From assembly GCA_902797985.1 (NCBI GenBank), contig CADBUZ010000014.1:1-39495 (forward strand): 39,495 nt of DNA, written 5' to 3'. Below the pieces are notes generated by a model that saw only the letters and a program-made list of their open reading frames with translations, ran no database searches and was not told the DNA's origin. Shown here one piece after another: positions 6,642 to 16,200 of the stretch. The position numbers and the translations under genes were made by a program. Position 1 is the first letter of the stretch. Every line of letters starts with the position of its first letter. The DNA is from an uncultured bacterium (GTDB lineage Bacteria > Cyanobacteriota > Vampirovibrionia > Gastranaerophilales > Gastranaerophilaceae).

Positions 6642-8300
6642 TTGGAAAAATTTGAATTTTTCAATAAATTTAATAATCCGGTGTTCGTTTTAGATAATAA
6701 AACATTAGATGTTAAATATCAGAATAATGCGTTTAAAAGGGCCTTTTCTGATTTTTCAACTTTGAAAAAGTTTTATCATAAACTTAATTGGGATGTATGT
6801 TTGATTGATTCAGAAGATTGGGAACTCCATTCACCTATTATTCAAGCTATAAAATCATCAGAAAGCTTCGTTTCTTATGTGAGTTATCAGGATAAAAATA
6901 ATGAATACAGATACTATAATATAAATGCGATAAAGCGCGGCGGAAAATATACTATTATATTTTTTGTGGATGTAACCTCTGATGTTAAGTATGAACAGCT
7001 TTTAGAAGAAAAGAAATCTGTTGATTTAAAATGTCAGCTTCTTGACGAAGATATTAAAAGTTTGGAATCCATTAAACAAAAAGCTCAATCTCAAGCTATA
7101 AAAATGGCTTTAATAAATAAGATTTCTAATATTATGAGAGAATCTATAGATATATCTTCTATTATTTTGCCTACTCTGAAAGAATTATCTATCATTTTTG
7201 GCGCGTTTAGAGCGTATTACGCAGAATATAATATTAATAATAATATATTTAAGATATCTCAAACTTTTGATAAAGAAGAAACGGGCATGCCAATCATGTT
7301 TGATTCAATGGTTATGCGAAAAATAGGGAATAAAGAAATTTCTCACACCAGATGCTTAAAAGAATTTATGTCGGCTAAACCGTTTAAAGAATCAACTCAA
7401 CGTATAATTTTACCGATTTATCATATGAGTGAACTTTTAGGAGTTGTGGTTCTTGTTTCTCGGCAAAGACGTGAGTTGAGTGAGGAGCTTGATATATTAG
7501 AAAATATTTCTTCTCAATTAGGTACGGCTATTGTCCATGCCAATTTATACAAAAAAAATCTCGAAACAGTTGAAGAACTTAAAAAAACATTGAAAGAACT
7601 GAATGATACTCAACTTCAATTAATAAACTCAGAGAAAATGGCTTCTCTGGGGCAACTTATTGCAGGGGTTGCTCACGAAATTAACACGCCTGTTGCGGCA
7701 ATTAAGTCTAATAACGAAATTTATACAAAACTAATTAAAAAAATTTCCGATGAAAAATTATTATCCCTGTTTAATGATATCAATTCTACCGATAAAGAAG
7801 CAATTCAGCGAATAAATAAGTTAGTGACATCATTAAAGAAATTTGTTCGACTTGATGAAGCAGAGCTTCAAGATGCGGATATTAATAAAGAGCTTGATTT
7901 AACTCTTGATTTAATACGTCATGAAACAAAGCACGGTATTACTGTTGTTCGTAATTATGGCGATATTCCTCAAATAAAATGTTATCCTAATATGCTTAAT
8001 CAAGTTTTTATGAATATTCTTGTTAATGCTTGTCAGGCAATTGAAGAAGAAGGTACAATTACAATAACTACTTCATTTAATAATAATAAATTGGCTATTT
8101 CTATAAAAGATACAGGCAGAGGTATAGAAGATACAAAGAAAATTTTCGAAGCAGGATACACAACTAAAAGTGCAGGTATCGGTACAGGGCTTGGGCTTGC
8201 TATTTCTTCCAAAATAATTGCAAAGCATAATGGCGAAATCCATGTAAATAGTGAGGTTGGAAAAGGAAGCGAATTTATTATTACTATCCCTAGTGGGTAA
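6642..8300 (+). CDS. Orphan PAS-GAF sensor histidine kinase
   Basis: This 552-residue cytoplasmic kinase has, in order, a PAS-like domain (about 1-115), a coiled coil (115-160), a GAF-like domain (about 165-300), a coiled linker, a HisKA dimerisation domain with the phospho-accepting His in LIAGVAHEINTP (about residue 345), and an HATPase domain with the N box NILVNACQAI, G1 box DTGRGI and G2 box GTGLGLAIS. There are no transmembrane helices, so it should sense an internal ligand or partner. The start is TTG, supported by GAGGT 5-9 nt upstream. No response regulator is adjacent. The preceding small transcription unit (6479-6561) may control it. Confidence 0.93.
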   Translation: MEKFEFFNKFNNPVFVLDNKTLDVKYQNNAFKRAFSDFSTLKKFYHKLNWDVCLIDSEDWELHSPIIQAIKSSESFVSYVSYQDKNNEYRYYNINAIKRGGKYTIIFFVDVTSDVKYEQLLEEKKSVDLKCQLLDEDIKSLESIKQKAQSQAIKMALINKISNIMRESIDISSIILPTLKELSIIFGAFRAYYAEYNINNNIFKISQTFDKEETGMPIMFDSMVMRKIGNKEISHTRCLKEFMSAKPFKESTQRIILPIYHMSELLGVVVLVSRQRRELSEELDILENISSQLGTAIVHANLYKKNLETVEELKKTLKELNDTQLQLINSEKMASLGQLIAGVAHEINTPVAAIKSNNEIYTKLIKKISDEKLLSLFNDINSTDKEAIQRINKLVTSLKKFVRLDEAELQDADINKELDLTLDLIRHETKHGITVVRNYGDIPQIKCYPNMLNQVFMNILVNACQAIEEEGTITITTSFNNNKLAISIKDTGRGIEDTKKIFEAGYTTKSAGIGTGLGLAISSKIIAKHNGEIHVNSEVGKGSEFIITIPSG

Positions 8301-8611
8301 TAAATATAAAAATTTTAAAAAGTTTATATTCAAGCTATAACAAGCTTTTGAGCGCATTCTTTAACAAATATTAAGATTATCCAACTAAATATAAATACGG
8401 ATAGGGAAAAAATAAAAAAAATGTGTTATATTACTATTACTGAATAAGTGTAAATTTTACCCTTAAACAGTAAGACAAAAATCTATATGAAAACAAATCT
8501 TAACAAAAGTACATAATCAACAAAAAAAAGGCAATAATTTAAACAACAATGTTTTTATATAGAAGTAAGTTAGTGTAGATTATTAAATATTGTATGTCGG
8601 AGGTTATCTAA
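8301..8611. other. 311-bp AT-rich intergenic region before the HEAT gene
   Basis: It separates the kinase from the HEAT gene on the same strand. A weak AAGCT/AGCTT hairpin at about 8333-8348 could end the kinase transcript. GTAAATTTTAC (about 8451-8461) is a short palindrome. Several AT-rich -10-like hexamers exist, but none has a convincing -35. I see no further gene. Confidence 0.4.
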
Positions 8612-9466
8612 ATGACAATATCTGTGATTGGAAAGAAAAAACAAGTTAAGAAATCTTTTGAAGAGTTGTTAACTGATTTAAGAACAAGCAGCTCTGAAAA
8701 AGTCAGATATAATGCAGCTCGTGTATTAGGCGAAATGGGCGATTCAAATGCGGTTGAACCGTTAATTGATGTATTAAGAAATGACAAGAACGGTTCTGTT
8801 CGTTTATATGCAGCTAGAGCTTTAGGTGAATTAGGTGATTCAAAGGCTACAGAATATTTGATTGAATCATTAAGAGAAGACAGAAACGTTGATGTACGTG
8901 TTCGTGCAGCTCGTGCTTTAGGTCGTTTGGGCGGTAAAATTGTTGTTGAACCGCTAGTTGAAGCTCTTAATGACGAAAACCCTCAAGTTTGTATCACTGC
9001 TACTGATGCGTTAATCGAAATCGGTGATGTTGCTACTGATGCTTTGATGGGTTCTTTAGACCACGAAAAAGTTAATGTTCGTTGTGATGCTACCAGAGCA
9101 TTAGGCGAAATTGGTAATAAAAAAGCTGTTGATAAGATTATCAATATGTTATATGACGAATGGGTTAACGTTCGTATTTATGCCGTTACTTCATTAGGTA
9201 AATTAAATGATATAAAAGCAGTTCCTGCTTTAATCGAAGTTATGAAGAACGAAAAAGAAAATGAATTAGTTAGAGCAGGCGCAGCTGCTGCGTTAGGTGT
9301 TCTTAGAGATCAAAGAGCATTGTTACCTTTAAGAGAATTGATTATGGCTGCTGAAGAGTTAGGTGAACTCGAAGATACAGCTCTTAAATCTTTCAAAAAG
9401 ATTATGGCTGCTAATTGGCAATCAATTCCTGGTGCTACAGCTCAAAAGAAACCTGTTAATGCTTAA
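8612..9466 (+). CDS. HEAT-repeat protein (PBS-lyase/CpcE-like)
   Basis: This 284-residue protein is built of about seven to eight HEAT repeats of 30-31 residues. Typical units are VRYNAARVLGEMGDSNAVEPLIDVL, VRLYAARALGELGD, VRVRAARALGRLGG, VRCDATRALGEIGN and VRIYAVTSLGKL. This is the PBS-lyase HEAT-like type, common in cyanobacterial phycobilin lyases of the CpcE family and in many scaffolds. With no phycobiliproteins expected, a protein-binding scaffold is more likely than a lyase. GGAGG lies 8 nt before the ATG. A strong terminator follows at 9503. The rather regular GTT/CGT codon choice suggests high expression. Confidence 0.92.
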   Translation: MTISVIGKKKQVKKSFEELLTDLRTSSSEKVRYNAARVLGEMGDSNAVEPLIDVLRNDKNGSVRLYAARALGELGDSKATEYLIESLREDRNVDVRVRAARALGRLGGKIVVEPLVEALNDENPQVCITATDALIEIGDVATDALMGSLDHEKVNVRCDATRALGEIGNKKAVDKIINMLYDEWVNVRIYAVTSLGKLNDIKAVPALIEVMKNEKENELVRAGAAAALGVLRDQRALLPLRELIMAAEELGELEDTALKSFKKIMAANWQSIPGATAQKKPVNA

Positions 9467-9502
9467 AAAACAGATATTTAATAATTTACAACTTACATAA
9501 TT

Positions 9503-9536
9503 AAAGAGTGAACAGTTTGTTCACTCTTTTTTTTAT
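9503..9536 (+). terminator. Intrinsic terminator of the HEAT gene
   Basis: AAAGAGTGAAC (9503-9513), loop AGTTT and GTTCACTCTTT (9519-9529) make a perfect 11-bp stem that runs into a T-tract. The convergent TPR gene ends at 9554, but the T-tract on its strand is poor. Confidence 0.9.
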
Positions 9537-9553
9537 TTATTGTTTTGTATTAA

Positions 9554-10828
9554 TTATGCTTTACTAAAGAATTTTAAAATATTGTCTAAAAATGATGGCG
9601 GGTTAGTTAACATCTCATTTGCTCTTTCATAATTTTCTAAAACATATGGATGTCTTGGATCGATTTTCTTTAGTCGTTCTATATAGGATACCATTTCTAC
9701 ATAGTCGCCAATTCTTTCTCTAAATTCAGCCAGTTTTTGTAATGCTCGTTTGTTATTCGGATCTATATCAAGCATTTTTTCGTAAAATTCTACGGAACGA
9801 TTTTTGTCTGTTTGGTCTAAATTGTCGGCGATGGTAGTTAGTATTTCCATGTTTTTCTCATCAATTTGATGAGCAATCATATATTCATTTATTGCAATAT
9901 CCATATCGCCTTTAAGGGTATAGAATTTTGCCCAATTTACGTGTTCATTAAATTCATCGCCTTGCTTTTCATATATCAATGCGCGCATTTGATATATTAA
10001 AGGTGAATTAGGTTCGATTTTTGAAAATTCCTCCACTCTTTCTAAGGCTGTATTAAAATCTCCTGTTTCAAAATAGTATTGTGCTATTAAAGCAGAGTAT
10101 CTTGAATCTTTTTTGTATTTGTCATGAATACTTTCTAATAATTCAATAGCTTCATCATTTCTACCCAACTCCATTAAGCTTCTTGCTTTTAGAAGTTCAT
10201 CAGATGTTAATTCAAGGGCTTTTTCAGGGTTGTTTGTTTTAGAATAGTATTTTGCTAATTCGTCATCTAACCCTTCAAATCCTTCATCCTTTGCTCGTTG
10301 GAGAATTTCTACCGCACTTTCGGTAAAGTCGGTTTTATTATACAAGTTTGCTAATCTTAAATATGTTTCAGAAGTTGCTTTGTCTGTATCTGCTATTCTT
10401 AAATATTCATCAATTGCTTGGTTATATTTTTCTGCGTTTTCATATAAACCGGCTAATAAATATCTTGTGTGAATTATTTTGTCATCGTCATCACAATGCG
10501 ATATAGCTTTTTTAAAATCGTTTATTGCATGGTCAAATTGTTGTTCAAGTACGTGTCTTTGTCCTCTTGATAAATAGTATGTGAATTTATCGTCATTTTC
10601 AAAACATATATCCATTAGTTTGTCATAAGCAACAATATCATTTGGATTAAGAGCAACGGCTTTTTTATAATATTCTTCTGCTTCATCTTTTTTATCTAAA
10701 ATTGTTGCAATATGTCCTAATTTTATATAAATATCAGATGATTCTTTCCCTGATAATAATTCTTTTTTATATTCTTCGTATGCTTTATCATATTGCTCTT
10801 GAGATTCGTATTGTTCTGCTAATGACAT
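9554..10828 (-). CDS. Cytoplasmic TPR-repeat protein
   Basis: This 424-residue protein consists almost wholly of TPR units, about ten, from residue 1 to 405. Examples are AEQYESQEQYDKAYEEYKKEL, IYIKLGHIATILDKKDEAEEYYKKA, TRYLLAGLYENAEKYNQAIDEYLRI, YFETGDFNTALERVEEFSKIEP and NMEILTTIADNLDQTDKNRSVEFYEKM. A short tail ends in PPSFLDNILKFFSKA, which resembles an amphipathic helix. There is no signal peptide or membrane segment. GGGAG precedes the ATG. It is monocistronic, divergent from the hybrid-cluster-protein homologue and convergent with the HEAT gene. It is likely a scaffold, and its partners are unknown. Confidence 0.92.
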   Translation of the reverse strand: MSLAEQYESQEQYDKAYEEYKKELLSGKESSDIYIKLGHIATILDKKDEAEEYYKKAVALNPNDIVAYDKLMDICFENDDKFTYYLSRGQRHVLEQQFDHAINDFKKAISHCDDDDKIIHTRYLLAGLYENAEKYNQAIDEYLRIADTDKATSETYLRLANLYNKTDFTESAVEILQRAKDEGFEGLDDELAKYYSKTNNPEKALELTSDELLKARSLMELGRNDEAIELLESIHDKYKKDSRYSALIAQYYFETGDFNTALERVEEFSKIEPNSPLIYQMRALIYEKQGDEFNEHVNWAKFYTLKGDMDIAINEYMIAHQIDEKNMEILTTIADNLDQTDKNRSVEFYEKMLDIDPNNKRALQKLAEFRERIGDYVEMVSYIERLKKIDPRHPYVLENYERANEMLTNPPSFLDNILKFFSKA

Positions 10829-10937
10829 ATTTTTCTCCCTTTTGTCTGATTATAATACTATTTTAAATGGAACATAATAATTTTAAAACGGCAAGTTGGA
10901 TAAAAGTTAAGAAATGTTTTTAATTAAACAGTTGAGT

Positions 10938-10943
10938 TATACT
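10938..10943 (+). promoter_or_regulatory. -10 box (TATACT) upstream of the HCP-like gene
   Basis: TATACT sits 43 nt before the ATG at 10987. An in-frame TTG at 10945 lies only 1 nt beyond this box, so it would fall before the expected transcript start (about 10950). This favours the ATG at 10987. Confidence 0.4.
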
Positions 10944-10986
10944 ATTGTCGGATTTTTTGTCTGTTCGGTTTTTTAATAATAATTGT

Positions 10987-12573
10987 ATGTTTTATAACTA
11001 TCACGAAGATTATCAATATGACAGCTGTATTTCTAAAGGGATTTGTTCTATTAATCCGAGAACTTCTTCTCTTAGAGAAGTATTAGTTATGTATTTAAAA
11101 CAGTTAGCTTTTTATACACTTCATTTAAAATATTTAGGTGTAAAAAATAGTGCTACAGAAGATATAATACTTAATTCTTTGTCAGGATTAATGTCAAATT
11201 TGGAAAGTGGAAACAAACAATTTTATCAAACACTTATTAATTTAAAAACAATTATTATAGAATCTATAGAAACGTATAAAAGAATTTGTAAAGATAGAAA
11301 TATTTTACCTAAAGAGGTTAAAACTAATATAAAACTTAACCGTAAATTAAATATCACGGATTTAATTCAATTAGGAGAAAAAGAATTTTCTAAAAAATTG
11401 AAAACTATATCTGATGAGAAAAGAAATCTTTATGAAATAATTTTTCTTATCTTAAAAAGTATATGTATAAATTTAGTTGAGCTAAAAAGTTTTGGGATAA
11501 ATGACAGTTGCGGATATTCAGAAATATTATATTTATTAAATACTATTAATTTTCCGGAGTTATCTTCAAAAATCTTGATTAAAAAAATAAATAAAGCTGT
11601 AGAAATTGATTATATGTTATCTCGAAAGATTTATGAGGCGAGAACCAATTATTTTGGTAAACAAACAGAGGCAGATGTTTCTTATACGACATATCCAAAT
11701 AAAGCAATACTTGTTGCAGGTACAAATATTCAAGAGCTTAAAAAAGTATTAGATGCGACGAAGAATAAAAATATAGATGTTTATACCCATGGTGAAATGA
11801 TAGTCGCATATACTTATCCGAAATTTAGAGAATATAAAAATTTAAAAGGACAATTTGGGCAAGGTATTGAGTACTGTTTATTAGATTTTGCTAATTTTCC
11901 CGGAGCAATTTTAATTGCAAGGCATTCTCTTGAAAACATTGAATATTTGTATAGAGGTCGTCTTTTTACTACTGATAATTTTGTCCCTCATGGGGTTGTA
12001 CAGATAAAAGATGATGATTATACTGCCTTGATTAATTCTGCATTATCTGCTCGTGGATTTAAAACGGGTAAAACCAGAGAATCAGTAAAAATAGGTTGTT
12101 CTCAATCAGATTTAGAAAATAAATTACAGGGTTTAATTGACAATATTGATAAATATAAAAATATAATAATTGTCGGAACTGAAGAACACACTGTTGAACA
12201 AAAAAATTATTTTGAAAATTTAATTAAAAAATTGGATGAAAACACTTTTGTTATTTCACTATCTGAAAAACATAATTTTAAAAATTTTGTTCATATAAAA
12301 TCAGCTCCTGATTTTTATATGATATATAGAATTTGGAATATTTTAAAACAATATATAAATAAAGATAATACAAAAATATCGTTATTTGTTTCAAAATGTG
12401 ATAAGCACACAATTTCACAGGTGTTAAATTTAAAGCAATTAGGGTTTGATAAAATATATATGAGTAAATGCACTCCTGTAATGTTAAATCCAACATTAAC
12501 AGCTACATTAAAAACCATATATGATATTACCCCGACAACAACTGTTTCGGAAGATATAAAACAGTTTATGTAA
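10987..12573 (+). CDS. Hybrid-cluster-protein (HCP) homologue lacking most cluster ligands
   Basis: This 528-residue protein has the architecture of hybrid cluster protein/hydroxylamine reductase: an N-terminal MF-type start, two helical domains, then the C-terminal core with KAILVAGTNIQELKKVL, VYTHGEMIVAYTYPKF and FANFPGAILIARHSLEN. Compared from memory with HCP, the N-terminal CxxC is YNYH (only C14 and C20 remain). The hybrid-cluster His becomes T246. The Cys of TTNC becomes S314, that of GGCD becomes E399, that of ACGK becomes Ser/Glu near 426-427 and that of GQCND becomes A440. The late Glu becomes D472. Only Glu270 in THGEM is kept. It is therefore probably not a standard NO/hydroxylamine reductase. 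The ATG was chosen because family members start MFCYQC; the open frame extends upstream to a TTG at 10945. No clear ribosome-binding site is visible. Confidence 0.85.
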   Translation: MFYNYHEDYQYDSCISKGICSINPRTSSLREVLVMYLKQLAFYTLHLKYLGVKNSATEDIILNSLSGLMSNLESGNKQFYQTLINLKTIIIESIETYKRICKDRNILPKEVKTNIKLNRKLNITDLIQLGEKEFSKKLKTISDEKRNLYEIIFLILKSICINLVELKSFGINDSCGYSEILYLLNTINFPELSSKILIKKINKAVEIDYMLSRKIYEARTNYFGKQTEADVSYTTYPNKAILVAGTNIQELKKVLDATKNKNIDVYTHGEMIVAYTYPKFREYKNLKGQFGQGIEYCLLDFANFPGAILIARHSLENIEYLYRGRLFTTDNFVPHGVVQIKDDDYTALINSALSARGFKTGKTRESVKIGCSQSDLENKLQGLIDNIDKYKNIIIVGTEEHTVEQKNYFENLIKKLDENTFVISLSEKHNFKNFVHIKSAPDFYMIYRIWNILKQYINKDNTKISLFVSKCDKHTISQVLNLKQLGFDKIYMSKCTPVMLNPTLTATLKTIYDITPTTTVSEDIKQFM

Positions 12574-12637
12574 AAAATAATAATTATTTGAAAATAAATA
12601 TTCTCTGTAAAACCAGATTGATTTTATATAAGAACTT

Positions 12638-13645
12638 TTAATAATATTTATCTTGTAAAACTTTTTCCCACTCATAAGCAGAATTGACACTATCTTTTAA
12701 AGATTTATCAGGTATCCATTTTAATGTTTCAATAGCTTTTTTATTATCAGCAACAAGAGTTGCAGGATCACCTTCACGTCTGCCTTTTAATTCAACCGGA
12801 ATTTTTTGTTGAGTTACTTCTTCACAAGCAGTAAATACCTGTTTTACACTATTCCCATCTGTTGTTCCAAGATTGAAAAAGTTTGTTTTTCCGCCGTTAT
12901 TTAAATATTCAAGTGCTAAAATGTGTGCATTAATTAAATTTTCAACATTAATATAATCTCTTACACAAGTTCCGTCTATTGTATCATAATCATCTCCAAA
13001 CATTTGGAAGGTTTTACCGCCTGAGAAAGTAGATTTTAAAATATTAGGAATAAGATGTGTTTCAGGCTCATGCCATTCACCTATACGACTTTTACTATCT
13101 GCTCCTGCAACGTTAAAATATCTTAGTCTTACACTTTTTAAACCATATGCTTTATCATAATCATCTAAAATACGTTCTATCATCAATTTTGAACTTCCGT
13201 AAGGATTGATTGGGTTTTGCGGATGTTTTTCATCAATTGGAGTATATTCAGGCTCACCATATGTTGCGGCAGTTGATGAAAATACTATCTTTTTAACGTC
13301 GTGTTCAAGCATTGCCCTAAATAAATTTAGTGAACCATATACATTATTAAAATAGTATTTTTGCGGGTTTTTTACTGATTCACCAACTTGTGAAAATGCT
13401 GCAAAATGTACAACTGCATCAATTTTATGTTTACTAAAAACATTGTTTATATCTTCATAATTTTGAAGGTTTCCTTTTATAAAATCAATAAATTTCCCTT
13501 TTGAATTGATATTTTTCAAAGTATTAATTGTTTCTTGATGTCCTAATTCAAGACTATCGAAAACAACGATATCATGACCTTTTTCTAATAATGTTAAAGC
13601 ACAATGACTGCCAATATATCCTGCGCCGCCTGTTACTAATATCAT
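12638..13645 (-). CDS. galE: UDP-glucose 4-epimerase
   Basis: This 335-residue extended short-chain dehydrogenase interconverts UDP-glucose and UDP-galactose for envelope sugars. It shows the NAD-binding TGGAGYIGSH (residues 5-14), VVHFAAFSQVGESV, FSSTAATYG and the catalytic YGSSK (Tyr149, Lys153). It also has RYFNVAGAD and the C-terminal GRREGDP typical of GalE. The ATG at 13645 is supported by AAGGAG 6 nt upstream. An in-frame ATG 33 nt earlier would overlap the previous stop and lacks a site. It lies 29 bp downstream of the glutamate-cysteine ligase gene, so cotranscription is likely although the pathways are unrelated. Confidence 0.96.
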   Translation of the reverse strand: MILVTGGAGYIGSHCALTLLEKGHDIVVFDSLELGHQETINTLKNINSKGKFIDFIKGNLQNYEDINNVFSKHKIDAVVHFAAFSQVGESVKNPQKYYFNNVYGSLNLFRAMLEHDVKKIVFSSTAATYGEPEYTPIDEKHPQNPINPYGSSKLMIERILDDYDKAYGLKSVRLRYFNVAGADSKSRIGEWHEPETHLIPNILKSTFSGGKTFQMFGDDYDTIDGTCVRDYINVENLINAHILALEYLNNGGKTNFFNLGTTDGNSVKQVFTACEEVTQQKIPVELKGRREGDPATLVADNKKAIETLKWIPDKSLKDSVNSAYEWEKVLQDKYY

Positions 13646-13674
13646 AAATTTCTCCTTATGATATTCATTATAAA

Positions 13675-14925
13675 TCAAATAATATCTAATGGTGTAAGAT
13701 TTTTATCATTTATTTCTTTTATAGGATAGAGAAATTCTAAATCTTCATCTGATAGTGATTTTAGAGAATTTTCGGCAATAGTTAAAATTTCTTTCGTAAC
13801 ATCTTTTATATATGTATTTTTTACTTTTGTTTCAAGTCCTAATCTGGGAACATTATACCTAAATTCGGAAATATCATTACAAGTGAATTTTTTCATTAAT
13901 TCTTCTGTTTCTAATAATGCATCGGGGTTATAAAAAATTCCTTTATACATAGAAAGTAATGAATACATATATTTTTCATCAACACAATCGTGGTTTCTTA
14001 TTTCTATGAAATTTCTTAATCTTATTTCCGGAAAATAAAGGTTTGAATGTAATTTAAAATCATCTAATGTTGCATCAAAACCTTCCCAACCGTTATTGAT
14101 AAACTGTTTAAAATTGATTTTCCCATTAATATGAATATATTTGTTATCTCTAACAATATAAATCATCGGAACATTTAAAAGGGTTTTAATATAATCTTCA
14201 AAAGTCATATTATCTTTAAATTTAGTGGCAAAACCGCATCTTTCATTATCTGTGTTTAACCACGCAAGTGCTCGAAAACTTTTATAACCTGTATCAACTC
14301 CTCCTCTAATATTAGAGTTCGCATACATTGCAGTTATAAATGGAGAAAGTTTATTTGCAAGATTAAATTTCTTTATTGCATCTTCTTCATCTTTAAAATC
14401 TATCCCGACTTGGATACCAGCTGTTTCTCTCATCATTACATCTGATAATATCCCCCATAAATAATTCGCCATATATTTATATCTTTTTTTAGGGATTATT
14501 TTTATATTTTTATAGGTAGATTTTGGGTAAACTCCATAGTTTAAAAGTTTAACATCATATTTTTCAAATGTTTCTATTAATGAATTATTTATTTCATCAA
14601 TTTTTGATTTTATATTTTTTACGGATTTTTGAGGTTCAATACTTAATTCTACTTGAGAACCTGGTTCAAGAGTAATGGTATCATGTATTTTTTTGAGTCC
14701 GATAATTTCATTTTCGTCTAAAATATAATCCCAGTTATCAATTTTTGCAAATTCTTTTAATATCTCACAAACACCAAATTCACCATAATATGATATAGCG
14801 TGTTGAGTATATTTATTAATTGGTAAACGTTCGTATTCTAAACCAATTAATTCTTTATTTTTACATCCGCATTTAATAGTATTAATTAGTTCATCTAGTG
14901 ATAATTTTTCCTTGCAAAATGTCAT
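13675..14925 (-). CDS. Glutamate-cysteine ligase, plant/proteobacterial (GCS2/EgtA-like) type
   Basis: This is a 416-residue ATP-dependent carboxylate-amine ligase. Signatures are IGLEYERLPI (substrate and metal binding), ITLEPGSQVELSIEP, KRYKYMANYL, METAGIQVGIDF-like MMRETAGIQVGIDF, SNIRGGVDTGYKSFRALAW and IEIRNHDC. It should form gamma-glutamylcysteine from glutamate and cysteine. EgtA and type 3 GshA share these motifs and cannot be told apart by eye. No glutathione synthetase (gshB) or ergothioneine gene is in the window, so the final thiol is unknown. AGGAG precedes the ATG. galE follows 29 bp downstream. Confidence 0.88.
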   Translation of the reverse strand: MTFCKEKLSLDELINTIKCGCKNKELIGLEYERLPINKYTQHAISYYGEFGVCEILKEFAKIDNWDYILDENEIIGLKKIHDTITLEPGSQVELSIEPQKSVKNIKSKIDEINNSLIETFEKYDVKLLNYGVYPKSTYKNIKIIPKKRYKYMANYLWGILSDVMMRETAGIQVGIDFKDEEDAIKKFNLANKLSPFITAMYANSNIRGGVDTGYKSFRALAWLNTDNERCGFATKFKDNMTFEDYIKTLLNVPMIYIVRDNKYIHINGKINFKQFINNGWEGFDATLDDFKLHSNLYFPEIRLRNFIEIRNHDCVDEKYMYSLLSMYKGIFYNPDALLETEELMKKFTCNDISEFRYNVPRLGLETKVKNTYIKDVTKEILTIAENSLKSLSDEDLEFLYPIKEINDKNLTPLDII

Positions 14926-15103
14926 GTTTTCTCCTTACCCTATTATACTTCAGATACGTAGTTTTAATCTTTTTCTTAACAAAAGATTACTCTATAAATT
15001 AAAAAAGTGTTTTACCTTTATGTATTATTCAAGTGGTTAAATATTTTTAGTACTAAAGTAATAGTGTATATATAACTTTTTATAAATAAAAATTTTAAAA
15101 ATA

Positions 15104-16120
15104 CTATGATTTGCCGGATAGTTGACCGCAGGCTGCATCTATATCTGCACCACGTTCTAAACGAACAGTTACTTTTTTACCGGAATGTTCTAATAAATAT
15201 TTAAATTTCATAATTTCATTATTTGATGGTTTTGTGTATCCTGTAGAGGTTACGTCATTGTATGGGATTAAATTGATATTGCATTTTATATCTTTTAAGA
15301 AATATGCAAGATTTTTAGCTGTTTCTATATCTGAGTTAAAATCTTTAATTAAAATATATTCTATAGTTATTCGTCTGCCTGTTTGTTCTATGTAGTTTAG
15401 CAATGCAGGTTTAAGATGAGAAAGAGGATATTTTTCTTCTATAGGCATAATTTTTTTACGAATTTCATGAGTTGGTGCGTGCAAAGAAATGGCTAAAGTG
15501 GATTGTAGTTCATGTTTTGCAAGTTCATTTATTTTTGGAATAATACCACTCGTAGATATTGTTATTCTTCTTGCACCTATTTGAAAATCGTTGTTAAAAA
15601 TTTCGATTGCTTTAAGAACATTTTCAAGATTTAAAAGAGGTTCACCTTGTCCCATAAAGACAATGTTTGTTACTTTTAATCCTGTATCTCTTTGTATGGT
15701 TAAAACTTGTTCAATTATTTCTTGATAAGATAGATTTCTGATAAAACCACGTTTCCCTGTTGCACAAAAAGAGCAATTAACTGCACATCCAACTTGTGAA
15801 CTTACACAAGCCGTTAAATTAGCACGATTATCAAATCTCATTAAAACTGTTTCCACACATTGCCCGTCCGGATATTCTATCAAATATTTTAATGTTCCGT
15901 CTGAGCTTTCTTGTTTAACTTTGATTTTTGAATTTGTTACTAATGCTTTTTGTTTAAGTTCTTCTCTAAATGTTTTGGCTAAATCAGTCATTTCATCAAT
16001 AGTGGATACGGATTTTGAATATATCCAGTTATGGATTTGTTTAGCACGAAACTTAGAAGCATTCATTTCTTCTACAAATTTAGTTATTTCTTCTAATGAT
16101 AATCCTGATAATATTTTCAT
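15104..16120 (-). CDS. rlmN: 23S rRNA/tRNA adenine C2-methyltransferase
   Basis: This 338-residue radical-SAM enzyme methylates A2503 of 23S rRNA and A37 of some tRNAs at C2. The cluster motif CxxxCxxC is GCAVNCSFCATG (Cys112, 116, 119). The SAM-binding region VFMGQGEPLLN and ISTSGIIPKI follow. The resolving cysteine is near the end (DAACGQL, Cys331). The N-terminal accessory domain has KFRAKQIHNWIYSK, as expected. Length is usual for the family. There is no Shine-Dalgarno: TATATT on the minus strand (16127-16132) lies 6 nt before the ATG, so the message seems leaderless. Confidence 0.97.
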   Translation of the reverse strand: MKILSGLSLEEITKFVEEMNASKFRAKQIHNWIYSKSVSTIDEMTDLAKTFREELKQKALVTNSKIKVKQESSDGTLKYLIEYPDGQCVETVLMRFDNRANLTACVSSQVGCAVNCSFCATGKRGFIRNLSYQEIIEQVLTIQRDTGLKVTNIVFMGQGEPLLNLENVLKAIEIFNNDFQIGARRITISTSGIIPKINELAKHELQSTLAISLHAPTHEIRKKIMPIEEKYPLSHLKPALLNYIEQTGRRITIEYILIKDFNSDIETAKNLAYFLKDIKCNINLIPYNDVTSTGYTKPSNNEIMKFKYLLEHSGKKVTVRLERGADIDAACGQLSGKS

Positions 16121-16126
16121 AACTTT

Positions 16127-16132
16127 AATATA
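16127..16132 (-). promoter_or_regulatory. -10 box (TATATT) for leaderless rlmN
   Basis: The spacer AAAGTT (6 nt) separates the box from the ATG at 16120. No Shine-Dalgarno is present. Confidence 0.45.
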
Positions 16133-16200
16133 CTATAAATATATTTTTTAGGACATTTTGATAAAATTATTAAATTAGTTGCTCATTTAATAACTTACTT

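Noticed and set aside
10945-10986. TTG start adding 14 residues to the HCP-like protein
   Set aside because: It lies 1 nt after the likely -10 box, and HCP family proteins begin MFCYQC, which aligns to the ATG at 10987.
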